DNA from: JAKQDH01 sp029558835
Lineage (GTDB): Bacteria > Planctomycetota > Phycisphaerae > UBA1845
DNA: 64,000 nucleotides
Direction: 5' to 3'
NCBI GenBank assembly: GCA_035356615.1
Contig: DAOQSN010000017.1
Location: 1-64,000, forward strand
In this document: one piece after another, positions 15,756 through 23,197 of the stretch
How positions within the stretch are numbered: position 1 is the first letter of the stretch
How the letters are laid out: each line of letters begins with the position of its first letter
Notes under the pieces: generated by a model
What the model was told of the DNA's origin: nothing
The model's input: only the letters and a program-made list of their open reading frames with translations
Database searches by the model: none
Position numbers and translations under genes: made by a program

Positions 15756-16880
15756 TCACGCCCGCTTGATCGCTACCGGCTGGGCGGTGACGTGGGCCAA
15801 CATGCGTTCCAGTGCTACGACGGCCTCCCGGCGGGTCTGCTCGTCCACGCGAACCTGGTTCACCAGGTGCCCGGTCGCTAGCTCGTCCAGGGCCCAGAGC
15901 AGGTGCTTGCCGTCGATGCGATACATCGTGGTACAGAGGCACTGAATCCCGGCCAGCGACCGGACGGTCTTGTTGGGGTGCTCCTTGGCCACGCGGTTAA
16001 CGAGGTGAACCTCGGTGCCGACTGCCCATTTTGACCCTGGGTCGGCCTCGCGGATAGTCTTGATGATGAATTCAGTGCTGCCGGCCAGGTCCGCCTTCTG
16101 CACGACCTCCCACGGGCACTCCGGGTGGACAATGATCTGAAAGGCCGGGTCCAGCTTCCGGATTTCGTCGCACTGCCGCGTCGTGAACAGCCCGTGGACG
16201 CTGCAATGGCCCTTCCACAGCAGCACGCGGGCCCCGCGGACGCGCTCGGCCGTCAGCCCGCCGGCCACGATCTGCGGGTCCCACACGACCATTCGGTCGA
16301 GGGGGATGCCCATCGCATACGCGGTGTTGCGCCCGAGGTGCTGGTCAGGCATGAAGAGCACCTTGTCGCCTTGCGTGAAGGCCCATTCCACGATTGCCCG
16401 GGCGTTGCTGCTGGTGCAGCAGGCTCCGCCGTGCCGGCCGCAGAATGCCTTCACCGCGGCCGAGGAGTTGACGTACGTGATGGGCACAGGCTGGACGCCG
16501 CCGACGCCGGCTAGGTAGTCCCAGGCGTCCTCGACGTCATCAATGTCGGCCATGTCCGCCATGCTGCAACCCGCGGACAGGTCGGGCAGGATGACCTTTA
16601 CCTCCGGCCCGGTCAGCATATCAGCCGACTCAGCCATGAAGTGCACGCCGCAGAAGACGATGTGCTCCGCCTGCGTCTGCTGCGCGCCGATCTGGGAGAG
16701 CTTCAGGCTGTCGCCGGTGAAGTCGGCGAACCGGATGACCTCATCTTGCTGATAGTGATGGCCAAGGATGACCACCCGCCGCCCGAACTCCCGCTTGCGC
16801 GCGCGGATTCGCCGCTCGATCTCCTCCGCGCCCAAGTCGCGGTAGGCAGGCGGCAAGGGGGGCTGGAACAGAATCGGCAT
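15756..16880 (-). CDS. nadA: Quinolinate synthase
   Basis: Condenses iminoaspartate with dihydroxyacetone phosphate to quinolinate in de novo NAD synthesis, using an oxygen-sensitive [4Fe-4S] cluster. 374 aa from ATG 16880. Family motifs are LGHHYQQDEVIRFADF, GDSLKLSQIGAQ, FCGVHFMAESADML, LPDLSAGCSMADMA, VNSSAAVKAF, CCTSSNA, MPDQHLGRNTA, WKGHCSVH, HPECPWEVV and IQCLCTTMYRI. These supply the three cluster cysteines (in FCGVHF, in HPEC or CSMAD neighbourhoods, and in CLC). The ORF is open to 17330, but that extension is repeat-derived. A GGGGAGAGGGCAGGGTGAGGGG-type hairpin sits just upstream of the start. nadB and nadC are not in this window. Confidence 0.96.
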   Translation of the reverse strand: MPILFQPPLPPAYRDLGAEEIERRIRARKREFGRRVVILGHHYQQDEVIRFADFTGDSLKLSQIGAQQTQAEHIVFCGVHFMAESADMLTGPEVKVILPDLSAGCSMADMADIDDVEDAWDYLAGVGGVQPVPITYVNSSAAVKAFCGRHGGACCTSSNARAIVEWAFTQGDKVLFMPDQHLGRNTAYAMGIPLDRMVVWDPQIVAGGLTAERVRGARVLLWKGHCSVHGLFTTRQCDEIRKLDPAFQIIVHPECPWEVVQKADLAGSTEFIIKTIREADPGSKWAVGTEVHLVNRVAKEHPNKTVRSLAGIQCLCTTMYRIDGKHLLWALDELATGHLVNQVRVDEQTRREAVVALERMLAHVTAQPVAIKRA

Positions 16881-16892
16881 AGGTCTACTTCC

Positions 16893-16930
16893 GCCCCCTC
16901 TCCCCCGTGGGGGAGAGGGCAGGGTGAGGG
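16893..16930. repeat. CCCTCTCCC hairpin repeat upstream of nadA
   Basis: CCCCCTCTCCC-CCGT-GGGGGAGAGGG followed by CAGGGTGAGGGG. The same hairpin plus tail is at 30795-30830, 42837-42873 and 60796-60833, and in opposite orientation near 23127-23162. It is one half of the composite element described at 30779-30900. Confidence 0.85.
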
Positions 16931-17116
16931 GTTCGGACGACGACTCGGTGCTTCGTCCAGCACCAACGCAAGCTACGTCAGCCCGCGTCTCCTGCCGCAA
17001 GCGCCTGGGCGCGACCGGTGCGCAGGTCGCCCCGCTGGTGCTACCCGCAGCGTATTGTAGGGTCGTCCCCAAGCCGGACCAAACGCCCGCCGAGGGCTCC
17101 GGCGTCCGCTCCATCT

Positions 17117-17251
17117 GAGCCCGAGCGGCAGCGAGTTGGCCCGATCCGAGCCCGAGCGGAAGCGAGCGGGCAGCGGGAATAGCGAATGGCGAAGAGCGAA
17201 CAGCGAATGACGAGGCGCCGCCACCATCCGAGCCCGAGCGGAAGCGAGCGG
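17117..17251. repeat. Three GAGCCCGAGCGGAAGCGAG repeats
   Basis: Copies start at 17117 (with GGCAGCGAG), 17148 and 17230. The last two are followed by CGGG. Between them lies GAATGGCGAAGAGCGAACAGCGAATGA-type sequence (17184-17210), echoed by TTCGCTCTTCGCTATTCGC at 47205-47223. Non-coding. Confidence 0.85.
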
Positions 17252-17307
17252 GCCGCGCAACCTCGCCCTCTGGCACCCACACGCACCGTTGACCTCGCGT
17301 CAAGGGG

Positions 17308-17466
17308 CACCACGGAGTCACGGAGGACACGGAGACGGTCTTACTACCTCCGTGATCTCAGTGCCTCCGTGGTGGGGCATCCATCACGAGGGACCGCGTG
17401 CGCCGCGTGCGCCCCGCAGGCCGCCGCGCAGACCGTATCTGTGAAATCTGCGCAATCTGCGGACAA
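17308..17466. repeat. Left repeat block (A then B) flanking the 17.6-kb gene
   Basis: Module A is a long imperfect dyad bounded by CACCACGGAG (17308) and CTCCGTGGTG (17365-17374). Module B is ATCTGCGCAATCTGCGGA around 17446-17463. The same modules occur in the order B then A on the other side of the gene at 19958-20106. Confidence 0.8.
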
Positions 17467-17520
17467 CAAGCCGTCGCGGACCCGACCTACTCGGATCCCG
17501 TGACGGCCCGGGCTTCACTA

Positions 17521-17550
17521 TTGACACGCGGGCCGGCGAATCGTTACGAT
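17521..17550 (+). promoter_or_regulatory. Sigma-70-type promoter for the 17594 gene
   Basis: TTGACA at 17521-17526, 18-bp spacer, TACGAT at 17545-17550. This would start transcription about 35 nt before the ATG. GGAGGG lies 7-8 nt before the start codon. It is the best -35/-10 match I found in the window. Confidence 0.6.
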
Positions 17551-17593
17551 ATGCAGTATCAATGCACTTTCTAGAGGAGATGGAGGGCTGAAC

Positions 17594-19924
17594 ATGGCCG
17601 AGTGGAGTTGGTTGAGCATATGTCGCTCGGGGAACCTGGCGGCGGCGGTCGCGGTGCTTACGTTGATGCTGGCAGGTGGATTGCCCATCGCGCGCGGGGA
17701 GTGCGCGCCGACGTGGCTGCCGGGCGATGGGCTTGCCGGGACCAACGGGTATGGATATGCCACCACTGCCTGGGATCCCGATGGGCCGGGACCACAGCCC
17801 GAGCTGGTCGTCATCGGAGGGCAATTCACAGTCGCCGGCGCCGTTGCCGCAAACAACATCGCTGTGTGGGACGGCAAAGCTTGGCAGCCGCTGGGGTCGG
17901 GGATGAACAGCGAAGTGTCTGCCCTGACGGTCTACAACGGCGAGCTGATTGCGGGCGGCCGGTTCACGACCGCCGGCGGCGTGCCGTGCAACTACATCGC
18001 CCGGTGGGACGGCAGCGCCTGGCACTCGTTGGGGTCGGGAATGACGGGCGACAGCTACCCGGCCGTGCTTGCGCTGTCGGTCCACAACGGCGAGCTGATC
18101 GCGGGGGGCTCCTTCACGACCGCGGGTGGTGTGACATGCAGGTGCATCGCCCGCTGGGATGGGGACGCGTGGCACCCGCTCGCGCTCGGACTGAATGGAC
18201 CTGTTCACGCCGTGCTGTCCTGGAGTGGTGACCTGTTCGCCGGCGGCGCCTTCACATTCACGGTCGACGGTGTCCGGTTCGCCAATGTGGCACGCTGGGA
18301 CGGCACAGCCTGGAATGGAATGGGGAACGAACCGGGCGGGGAGCAAGTGGTATGGGCGCTGACTGTCTATGACGGTGAACTCGTTGCAGGCGGGGTGTTA
18401 TCGACCGGGGCGCAGATTGCTCGCTGGGACGGGAGCGCTTGGCAACCACTGGCTTGGGGGCTCCGGTTCAATGCCTTGACGACTTACGATGGCGACCTCA
18501 TTGTGGGCGGAGACTTCGCATCCATCGAGGGAGTCCCAGCCGCTTGCATCGCCCGCTGGGATGGGAGTACTTGGCATGCACTCGGAACCGGCTTGGACGA
18601 CTTCTTCGGCGTGGGTGGGCCGGAGGTGGCCGCGTTGAGTGTTCATACCAGTGGTCTGATAGCAACCGGCTATTTCACCGCCGCAGGAGACGCGGGAGCC
18701 AGCGGTGTAGCTCGCTGGGACGGCCTTCTGTGGCACGCCCTGGGGAACGGCATGAGCGGCGAATCTCCTGTGGCTGCTCTGGGAGTGTACAACGGTGAAG
18801 TTGTCGCCGCCGGGCGGTTCACAGGTGTTGGGGGTGTCCTGGCCAACGGCATTGCGCGCTGGGATGGCGCCGCCTGGCAAGCGCTCGGGTCGGGGACGAG
18901 CGACGGTCTTCAGCACGCGCAAGTCGTGACGGTCTACAACGGCGAACTCATCGCGGGCGGCAACTTCACTACCGCCGGCGGCGTGGAGTGCAACAACATC
19001 GCCCGCTGGAACGGCAGCGCCTGGCAGCCGCTGGGATCGGGGATGGATGGTGGTGTGGGGGATGTGTGCGCCCTGACGGTCTACAACGGCGAGCTAATCG
19101 CGGGGGGCGACTTCACGAGCGCCGGCGGCGTGGAGTGCAACAACATCGCACGCTGGAATGGCAGCGCGTGGCAGCCGTTGGGGTCGGGGATGGGCGGTTA
19201 CTGGCCGTACGTGTACGCCCTGACGGTCTACGACGGGGAACTGATTGCGGGGGGCGGGTTCACGACCGCCGGCGGCGTGGAGTGCAACTACATCGCCCGG
19301 TGGGACGGCAGCGCCTGGCAGCCGCTGGGGTCGGGCATGAACAGAGAAGTGTCTGCCCTGACCGTCTACAACGGCGACCTCATTGCGGGGGGCTACTTCA
19401 CGACCGCCGGCGCCGTTGCCGCAAACAACATCGCTGCGTGGGGCGGCAGCGCCTGGCACACGTTGGGGTCGGGGATGGCGGGCGGTAGCTATGCGGGCGT
19501 GTGTGCCCTGACGGTCTACAACGGCGAGCTCATTGCGGGGGGCTACTTCACGACCGCTGGCGGCGTGGAGTGCAACGACATCGCCCGGTGGGACGGCAGC
19601 GCCTGGCACCCGCTGGGGTCGGGGATGAACAGCGAAGTGTATGCCCTGACGGTCTACAAGGGTGAGTTAATCGCAGGAGGGAATTTCTGGACCGCTGGCG
19701 ACCACGTCTCGGGCAACTGGGCCCGGTGGGGATGTCCTTGTGACTTGGATGGCGATGCGGACTTGAGCTATGCGGACTTCCTGGCGTTCTCCGATAGCTT
19801 CGGCACCTGCTACGGCGACGGGTCGGGGTATTACAACCCGTGGGCGGATCGGGATGGGGACCGCTGCATCACGCTGGCCGACTATGGCCAGTGGCTCGAA
19901 TGCTACTACGACGCGCGGCCGTGA
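17594..19924 (+). CDS. Secreted module-repeat protein with dockerin-like C-terminus
   Basis: 776 aa. The signal peptide (AAAVAVLTLMLAGGLPIARG) ends near residue 36. About 13 modules of 42-52 residues follow, each of the form IARWDGSAWQPLGSGM ... ALTVYNGELIAGGxFTTAGGV, a beta-propeller-like or tachylectin-like repeat. Modules 8-13 are nearly identical at DNA level, and modules 3-7 are more divergent. The end is CPCDLDGDADLSYADF ... DRDGDRCITLADYGQWL, a pair of Ca-binding loops typical of dockerin-like anchors. An extracellular or cell-surface structural role is inferred; no enzyme motif is visible. A paralog with 7 modules lies at 58689-60143. A good promoter and GGAGG ribosome-binding site precede it, and matching repeat blocks flank it on both sides. 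Confidence 0.88.
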   Translation: MAEWSWLSICRSGNLAAAVAVLTLMLAGGLPIARGECAPTWLPGDGLAGTNGYGYATTAWDPDGPGPQPELVVIGGQFTVAGAVAANNIAVWDGKAWQPLGSGMNSEVSALTVYNGELIAGGRFTTAGGVPCNYIARWDGSAWHSLGSGMTGDSYPAVLALSVHNGELIAGGSFTTAGGVTCRCIARWDGDAWHPLALGLNGPVHAVLSWSGDLFAGGAFTFTVDGVRFANVARWDGTAWNGMGNEPGGEQVVWALTVYDGELVAGGVLSTGAQIARWDGSAWQPLAWGLRFNALTTYDGDLIVGGDFASIEGVPAACIARWDGSTWHALGTGLDDFFGVGGPEVAALSVHTSGLIATGYFTAAGDAGASGVARWDGLLWHALGNGMSGESPVAALGVYNGEVVAAGRFTGVGGVLANGIARWDGAAWQALGSGTSDGLQHAQVVTVYNGELIAGGNFTTAGGVECNNIARWNGSAWQPLGSGMDGGVGDVCALTVYNGELIAGGDFTSAGGVECNNIARWNGSAWQPLGSGMGGYWPYVYALTVYDGELIAGGGFTTAGGVECNYIARWDGSAWQPLGSGMNREVSALTVYNGDLIAGGYFTTAGAVAANNIAAWGGSAWHTLGSGMAGGSYAGVCALTVYNGELIAGGYFTTAGGVECNDIARWDGSAWHPLGSGMNSEVYALTVYKGELIAGGNFWTAGDHVSGNWARWGCPCDLDGDADLSYADFLAFSDSFGTCYGDGSGYYNPWADRDGDRCITLADYGQWLECYYDARP

Positions 19925-19957
19925 CGCTTGACGGACCTGCTCGCGTTGCATGCAGAC

Positions 19958-20106
19958 TGCATCTCTGAAGTCTGCGCCATCGGCGTAATCTGCGGATAAT
20001 GGCTGCTTGCAGAGTTTCCCTGCGCCGTGGAGGGCACCACGGAGTCACGACGGCCACGGAGCGGGTCAATCCTGGTTCCCTCCGTGATCTCAATGCCTCC
20101 GTGGTG
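19958..20106. repeat. Right repeat block (B then A) flanking the 17.6-kb gene
   Basis: Module B (GAAGTCTGCGCC ... GTAATCTGCGGATAA, 19965-20000), then module A bounded by CACCACGGAG (20035-20044) and CTCCGTGGTG (20097-20106). A has the same strand orientation as at 17308. Confidence 0.8.
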
Positions 20107-20652
20107 ACAATGGACTGTGTGCGGCTCGGCTGCGCGGGGAGCTGGGCACGGCCGGGCAGCGTGCGGGTTCCAGGCGGATGGGGGGATTCGGTGGTACCTG
20201 AGTTGCTGCCGGTGTTGCGTATGGGGGAGACGCCCGTGCCGCGCTTACGTCCGCGGGCGGGATGCCGTATGCTACACTTGGGTCCACGGGCGGGGTACCT
20301 GTTCAGGGTGGGTGCCATGCCCTCACCCGCCGCAGGCGGGGGTGGGCATGTGCCGCGGCTGCAGAGGTATGCTGACCCGCGACTGGTGTCGCGTACGTGT
20401 TTCGCGTCTCCAGCGTGACGGGCGAGCGGGCCTGTGCACGAGGGAGTGTCTCCTCCTCCGCCGCCCTCACCCCTACCCCTCTCCCGGCGGGAGAGGGGTG
20501 CAGACGGCGTCGGCTCTCTCCGGCCGGAGAGGGGTGCAGACGGCGTCCGCACGAGCTTGCCGGCGCCGGATCGAGGGCGTGGAGCCCACGCTGAGCACGA
20601 ACGCTGTCGCGGGAAAGCATGGCACCCTCTCCGGACTGACACGCTGAACACG

Positions 20653-20795
20653 CACCGGGCGGGACGCCCGTGCCACGGTGGGGTTCACGGGCGAGACGCC
20701 CGTGCCACGGTGGGAGCACCGGGCGGGACGCCCGTGCCACGGTGGGAGCACCGGGCGGGACGCCCGTGCCACGATGGGGGCTACAGGCGGGACCG
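20653..20795. repeat. Tandem 31-33-bp repeat, 4 copies plus a partial
   Basis: Unit CACCGGGCGGGACGCCCGTG followed by CCACGGTGGGAG. Copies start near 20653, 20686, 20717 and 20749, and a decayed fifth near 20781. Each unit contains the dyad GGGCGGGACGCCC. Units abut, so there are no spacers and it is not CRISPR. The array ends 16 bp before the start of the next gene. From 19925 to 20652 I see only dispersed hairpins, including CCCCTCTCCCGGCGGGAGAGGGG at 20477-20499 and a CTCTCCGGCCGGAGAG copy at 20515. Confidence 0.9.
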
Positions 20796-20810
20796 GCACT
20801 GAGTTTTCCG

Positions 20811-21089
20811 ATGGATGTCTCTCCGATCGTGAACGAAGGACCGAAGCGACAGAACCACTTCACTTACGTCTTGCGGCATGCGCGGCGCGTGGTCGTGTTC
20901 GTGATCGGCAGCTCGATCGTGCTGGTGGGCATCGCGTTGTTGTTCCTACCGGGGCCCGCGTTCGTGGTGATTCCGATCGGGCTGGCCGTCCTGGCCACGG
21001 AGTTTGTGTGGGCGAGGCGGCTGCTGCGCCGGGCGCGGCAGAAAGCCGGCGACGTGGCCGGTGCTTTGTCGCGGAAGGTGCGCTCGTAG
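20811..21089 (+). CDS. Small PGPGW-type membrane protein
   Basis: 92 aa from ATG 20811. It has an N-terminal soluble stretch (SPIVNEGPKRQNHFTYVLRHARR) and two close hydrophobic segments around the motif FLPGPAFVVIPIGLAVLATEFVWARRLL. This is the hallmark of the PGPGW putative membrane-protein family, whose function is unknown. The C-terminus is basic (RRARQKAGDVAGALSRKVRS) and probably cytoplasmic. The open frame runs further upstream to 20670 through the tandem repeat, so that extension is rejected. No clear ribosome-binding site (GTTTTCCG precedes the ATG). Confidence 0.82.
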   Translation: MDVSPIVNEGPKRQNHFTYVLRHARRVVVFVIGSSIVLVGIALLFLPGPAFVVIPIGLAVLATEFVWARRLLRRARQKAGDVAGALSRKVRS

Positions 21090-21259
21090 CGACGCGTCAC
21101 AGCCTCCTGAGGAACTTCGGGTCCGGGCGAGGAGCCTCGACGACCGGTGCGTTTGGCGGCTCCCTGGTCAGCCGCGGGGGGCCGATGCTACTGCTTCAAG
21201 CGGTTCTGAGTGGACCTGCGGGATACCGGGCCGTCGCGGCCGGCGCTGCGGCTGCCCGG

Positions 21260-21607
21260 TAAACGCCCTCGTGCGTGGGTTTCGCACCCACGGGGGCGGT
21301 GCTAAGCTGCGACGGCCTGAGGCGAGGNNNNNNNNNNNNNNNNNNNNNNNNNNNNNNNNNNNNNNNNNNNNNNNNNNNNNNNNNNNNNNNNNNNNNNNNN
21401 NNNNNNNNNNNNNNNNNNNNNNNNNNNGCGTGGGGCGGAGGTGACGCATGCTCACGCTGCGCGAGAGCATGGCACCCGGCACGGGAAGCGCTCTCGTGCG
21501 CGGGTTTCGCACCTGCGGGGGCGGTGCTAAGCTGCGACGGCCTGAGGCGAGGGCGTGGGGCGGAGGTGACGCATGCTCACGCTGCGCGAGAGCATGGCAC
21601 CCGGCAC
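21260..21607. repeat. 125-bp tandem repeat containing a 100-N scaffold gap
   Basis: A full unit spans 21428-21552 and the next unit begins at 21553 with the same GCGTGGGGCGGAGGTGACGC, breaking off near 21607. The 68 bp before the gap (21260-21327) match the last half of the unit (GGTTTCGCACC ... GGCCTGAGGCGAGG). The gap (21328-21427, exactly 100 N) lies precisely at a unit boundary, so the real number of copies is unknown. The unit contains GTGCGTGGGTTTCGCACCCACG-type dyads and GCGAGAGCATGGCACCC. Confidence 0.9.
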
Positions 21608-21709
21608 CCGAGCGCCGCCGACCCGAGCGTATGGCACATGGCGCGGGAGCGAGACGGGTGGAGCGGGAGCCCGACGCCCGGCACACTGGATTGGCAAGGG
21701 AACATCACG

Positions 21710-22990
21710 ATGGCAAGACGCGGGACATTCACACGACGGGGGTTCCTGAAGGGGGCGGCCGCGGCCGTGGCGGCACCGTACATCGTGCCGGCCTCCGCCT
21801 TGGGACGCATGGGGTGGAAGCCGGCCGGCGAGCGCATCACCGTCGGCTTCATCGGCATCGGCAACATGGGCGGCGGGCACCTGGAGGGCTTTCTTGGCGA
21901 CAGCGACCTTCAGGTAGTGGCCGTCTGCGACGTGGATGCCGTCAAGCGTGCCCACGCCCGCGAACGTGTCGAGAAACACTACGCGGCCGAGCGCGAGGCC
22001 GGCACATTCAAAGGCTGCACCGAGTATCACTGCTTTGAGGACCTGCTCGCCCGCGAGGACATTGACGCCGTGCTGATCGCCGTGCCCGATCACTGGCACG
22101 CCCTCGTTGCGGTGGCCGCGTGCCGGGCGGGCAAGGACGTGTACTGCGAGAAGCCTCTGTCGCTGACGGTGCGTGACGCCGACGCGATGGTGGCCGCGGC
22201 GCGACGTTATGACCGGGTGTTTCAGACCGGCAGCCAGCAGCGCAGCTCGTCCGAGTTCCGCAAGGCGTGCGAGTTGGTGCGCAGCGGGCGGATTGGCAAG
22301 CTGCTCACCATCCACGTCGGCATCGGCGGGCCGTCCCAGGAGAAGTACCTGCCGGAAGAGCCGGTGCGCGAGGGGCTCGACTGGGACCGCTGGCTGGGCC
22401 CGGCGCCGTGGCAGCCGTACAACGCCGAACGCTGCAGCGGCAACTACAGCAGCGGCTGGCGGCTCATCCGCGACTACTCCGGCGGCATGATGACCGACTG
22501 GGGCGCCCACCACTTCGACATCGCCCAGTGGGGCATGGGGATGGATGGACACGGGCCCGTCGAGATCATCCCGCCGGACGGCAAGGACTACCCGACGCTG
22601 ACCTACAAGTATGAAAGCGGCGTCATTATGTATCACGGCGGGGCGAACGGCATCCTGTTCACCGGCACCGACGGCAAGATCGAAGTCAATCGCGGCTACT
22701 TCAAGAGCTGGCCGGACGCGATCGGTGAGGAGCCGCTGGGCCCCAATGACGTGCACCTGTACGAAAGCCCGGGCCATCGGACGGACTGGGTCAACTGCAT
22801 ACGCAGCCGCCGACGTCCGATCTGCGACGTGGCCATCGGGGCCAGCTCGGTCACGGTATGTCATCTGGGCAACATCGCGCAATGGGTCGGCCGGCCGTTG
22901 CGCTGGGACCCGGTGAAGCGGGAGATCATTGGCGACGTGGAAGCGAGCCGGTGGCTCGATCGACCGAAGCGGGCGCCGTGGCGACTGTAG
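21710..22990 (+). CDS. Tat-exported Gfo/Idh/MocA-family oxidoreductase
   Basis: 426 aa. The start has a twin-arginine signal (TRRGFLKGAAAAVAAPYIVPASALG), so the protein folds with its cofactor and is exported. The NAD(P)-binding glycine motif is GIGNMG (49-54). EKPLS (147-151) carries the catalytic Lys region, and the late motif GGMMTDWGAHHFDIAQWGMG holds the His/Asp typical of the secreted planctomycete subgroup. The substrate is a sugar or sugar alcohol but cannot be named from sequence. The ATG at 21710 has AAGGG about 10 nt upstream. The open frame continues upstream across the N gap and the tandem repeat, which is not credible coding. The next gene, 207 bp downstream, is a HEAT-repeat lipoprotein. 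Confidence 0.92.
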   Translation: MARRGTFTRRGFLKGAAAAVAAPYIVPASALGRMGWKPAGERITVGFIGIGNMGGGHLEGFLGDSDLQVVAVCDVDAVKRAHARERVEKHYAAEREAGTFKGCTEYHCFEDLLAREDIDAVLIAVPDHWHALVAVAACRAGKDVYCEKPLSLTVRDADAMVAAARRYDRVFQTGSQQRSSSEFRKACELVRSGRIGKLLTIHVGIGGPSQEKYLPEEPVREGLDWDRWLGPAPWQPYNAERCSGNYSSGWRLIRDYSGGMMTDWGAHHFDIAQWGMGMDGHGPVEIIPPDGKDYPTLTYKYESGVIMYHGGANGILFTGTDGKIEVNRGYFKSWPDAIGEEPLGPNDVHLYESPGHRTDWVNCIRSRRRPICDVAIGASSVTVCHLGNIAQWVGRPLRWDPVKREIIGDVEASRWLDRPKRAPWRL

Positions 22991-22998
22991 CGACAGCG

Positions 22999-23166
22999 GG
23001 TGGTACCCCCCCTCCCTCTCAGGGAGGGGGCTGGGGGGAGGGTGGAGACCTGCGGAGTCCTCTCCGTCCCCCTGCGGCAACCACACCGGCGGAGACCGAA
23101 CGCTCCGGTGAGACCCGCGCAATCCTCCCCCTCACCCTGCCCTCTCCCCTGAGAGGAGAGGGGTAC
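22999..23166. repeat. Composite double-hairpin repeat (reverse orientation)
   Basis: ACCCCCCCTCCCTCTCAGGG-AGGGGG at 23006 and CCCCTCACCCTGCCCTCTCC followed by CCTGAGAGGAGAGGGG at 23127-23163. This is the reverse order of the two hairpins in the 30779-30900 element, with a longer centre. Confidence 0.75.
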
Positions 23167-23197
23167 GGACGGGGGCGCAGCACGTGGAGACACGGGT

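Noticed and set aside
20653..20795. Regular repeat considered as a CRISPR array
   Set aside because: Units are directly adjacent with no variable spacers, and no cas genes are nearby.
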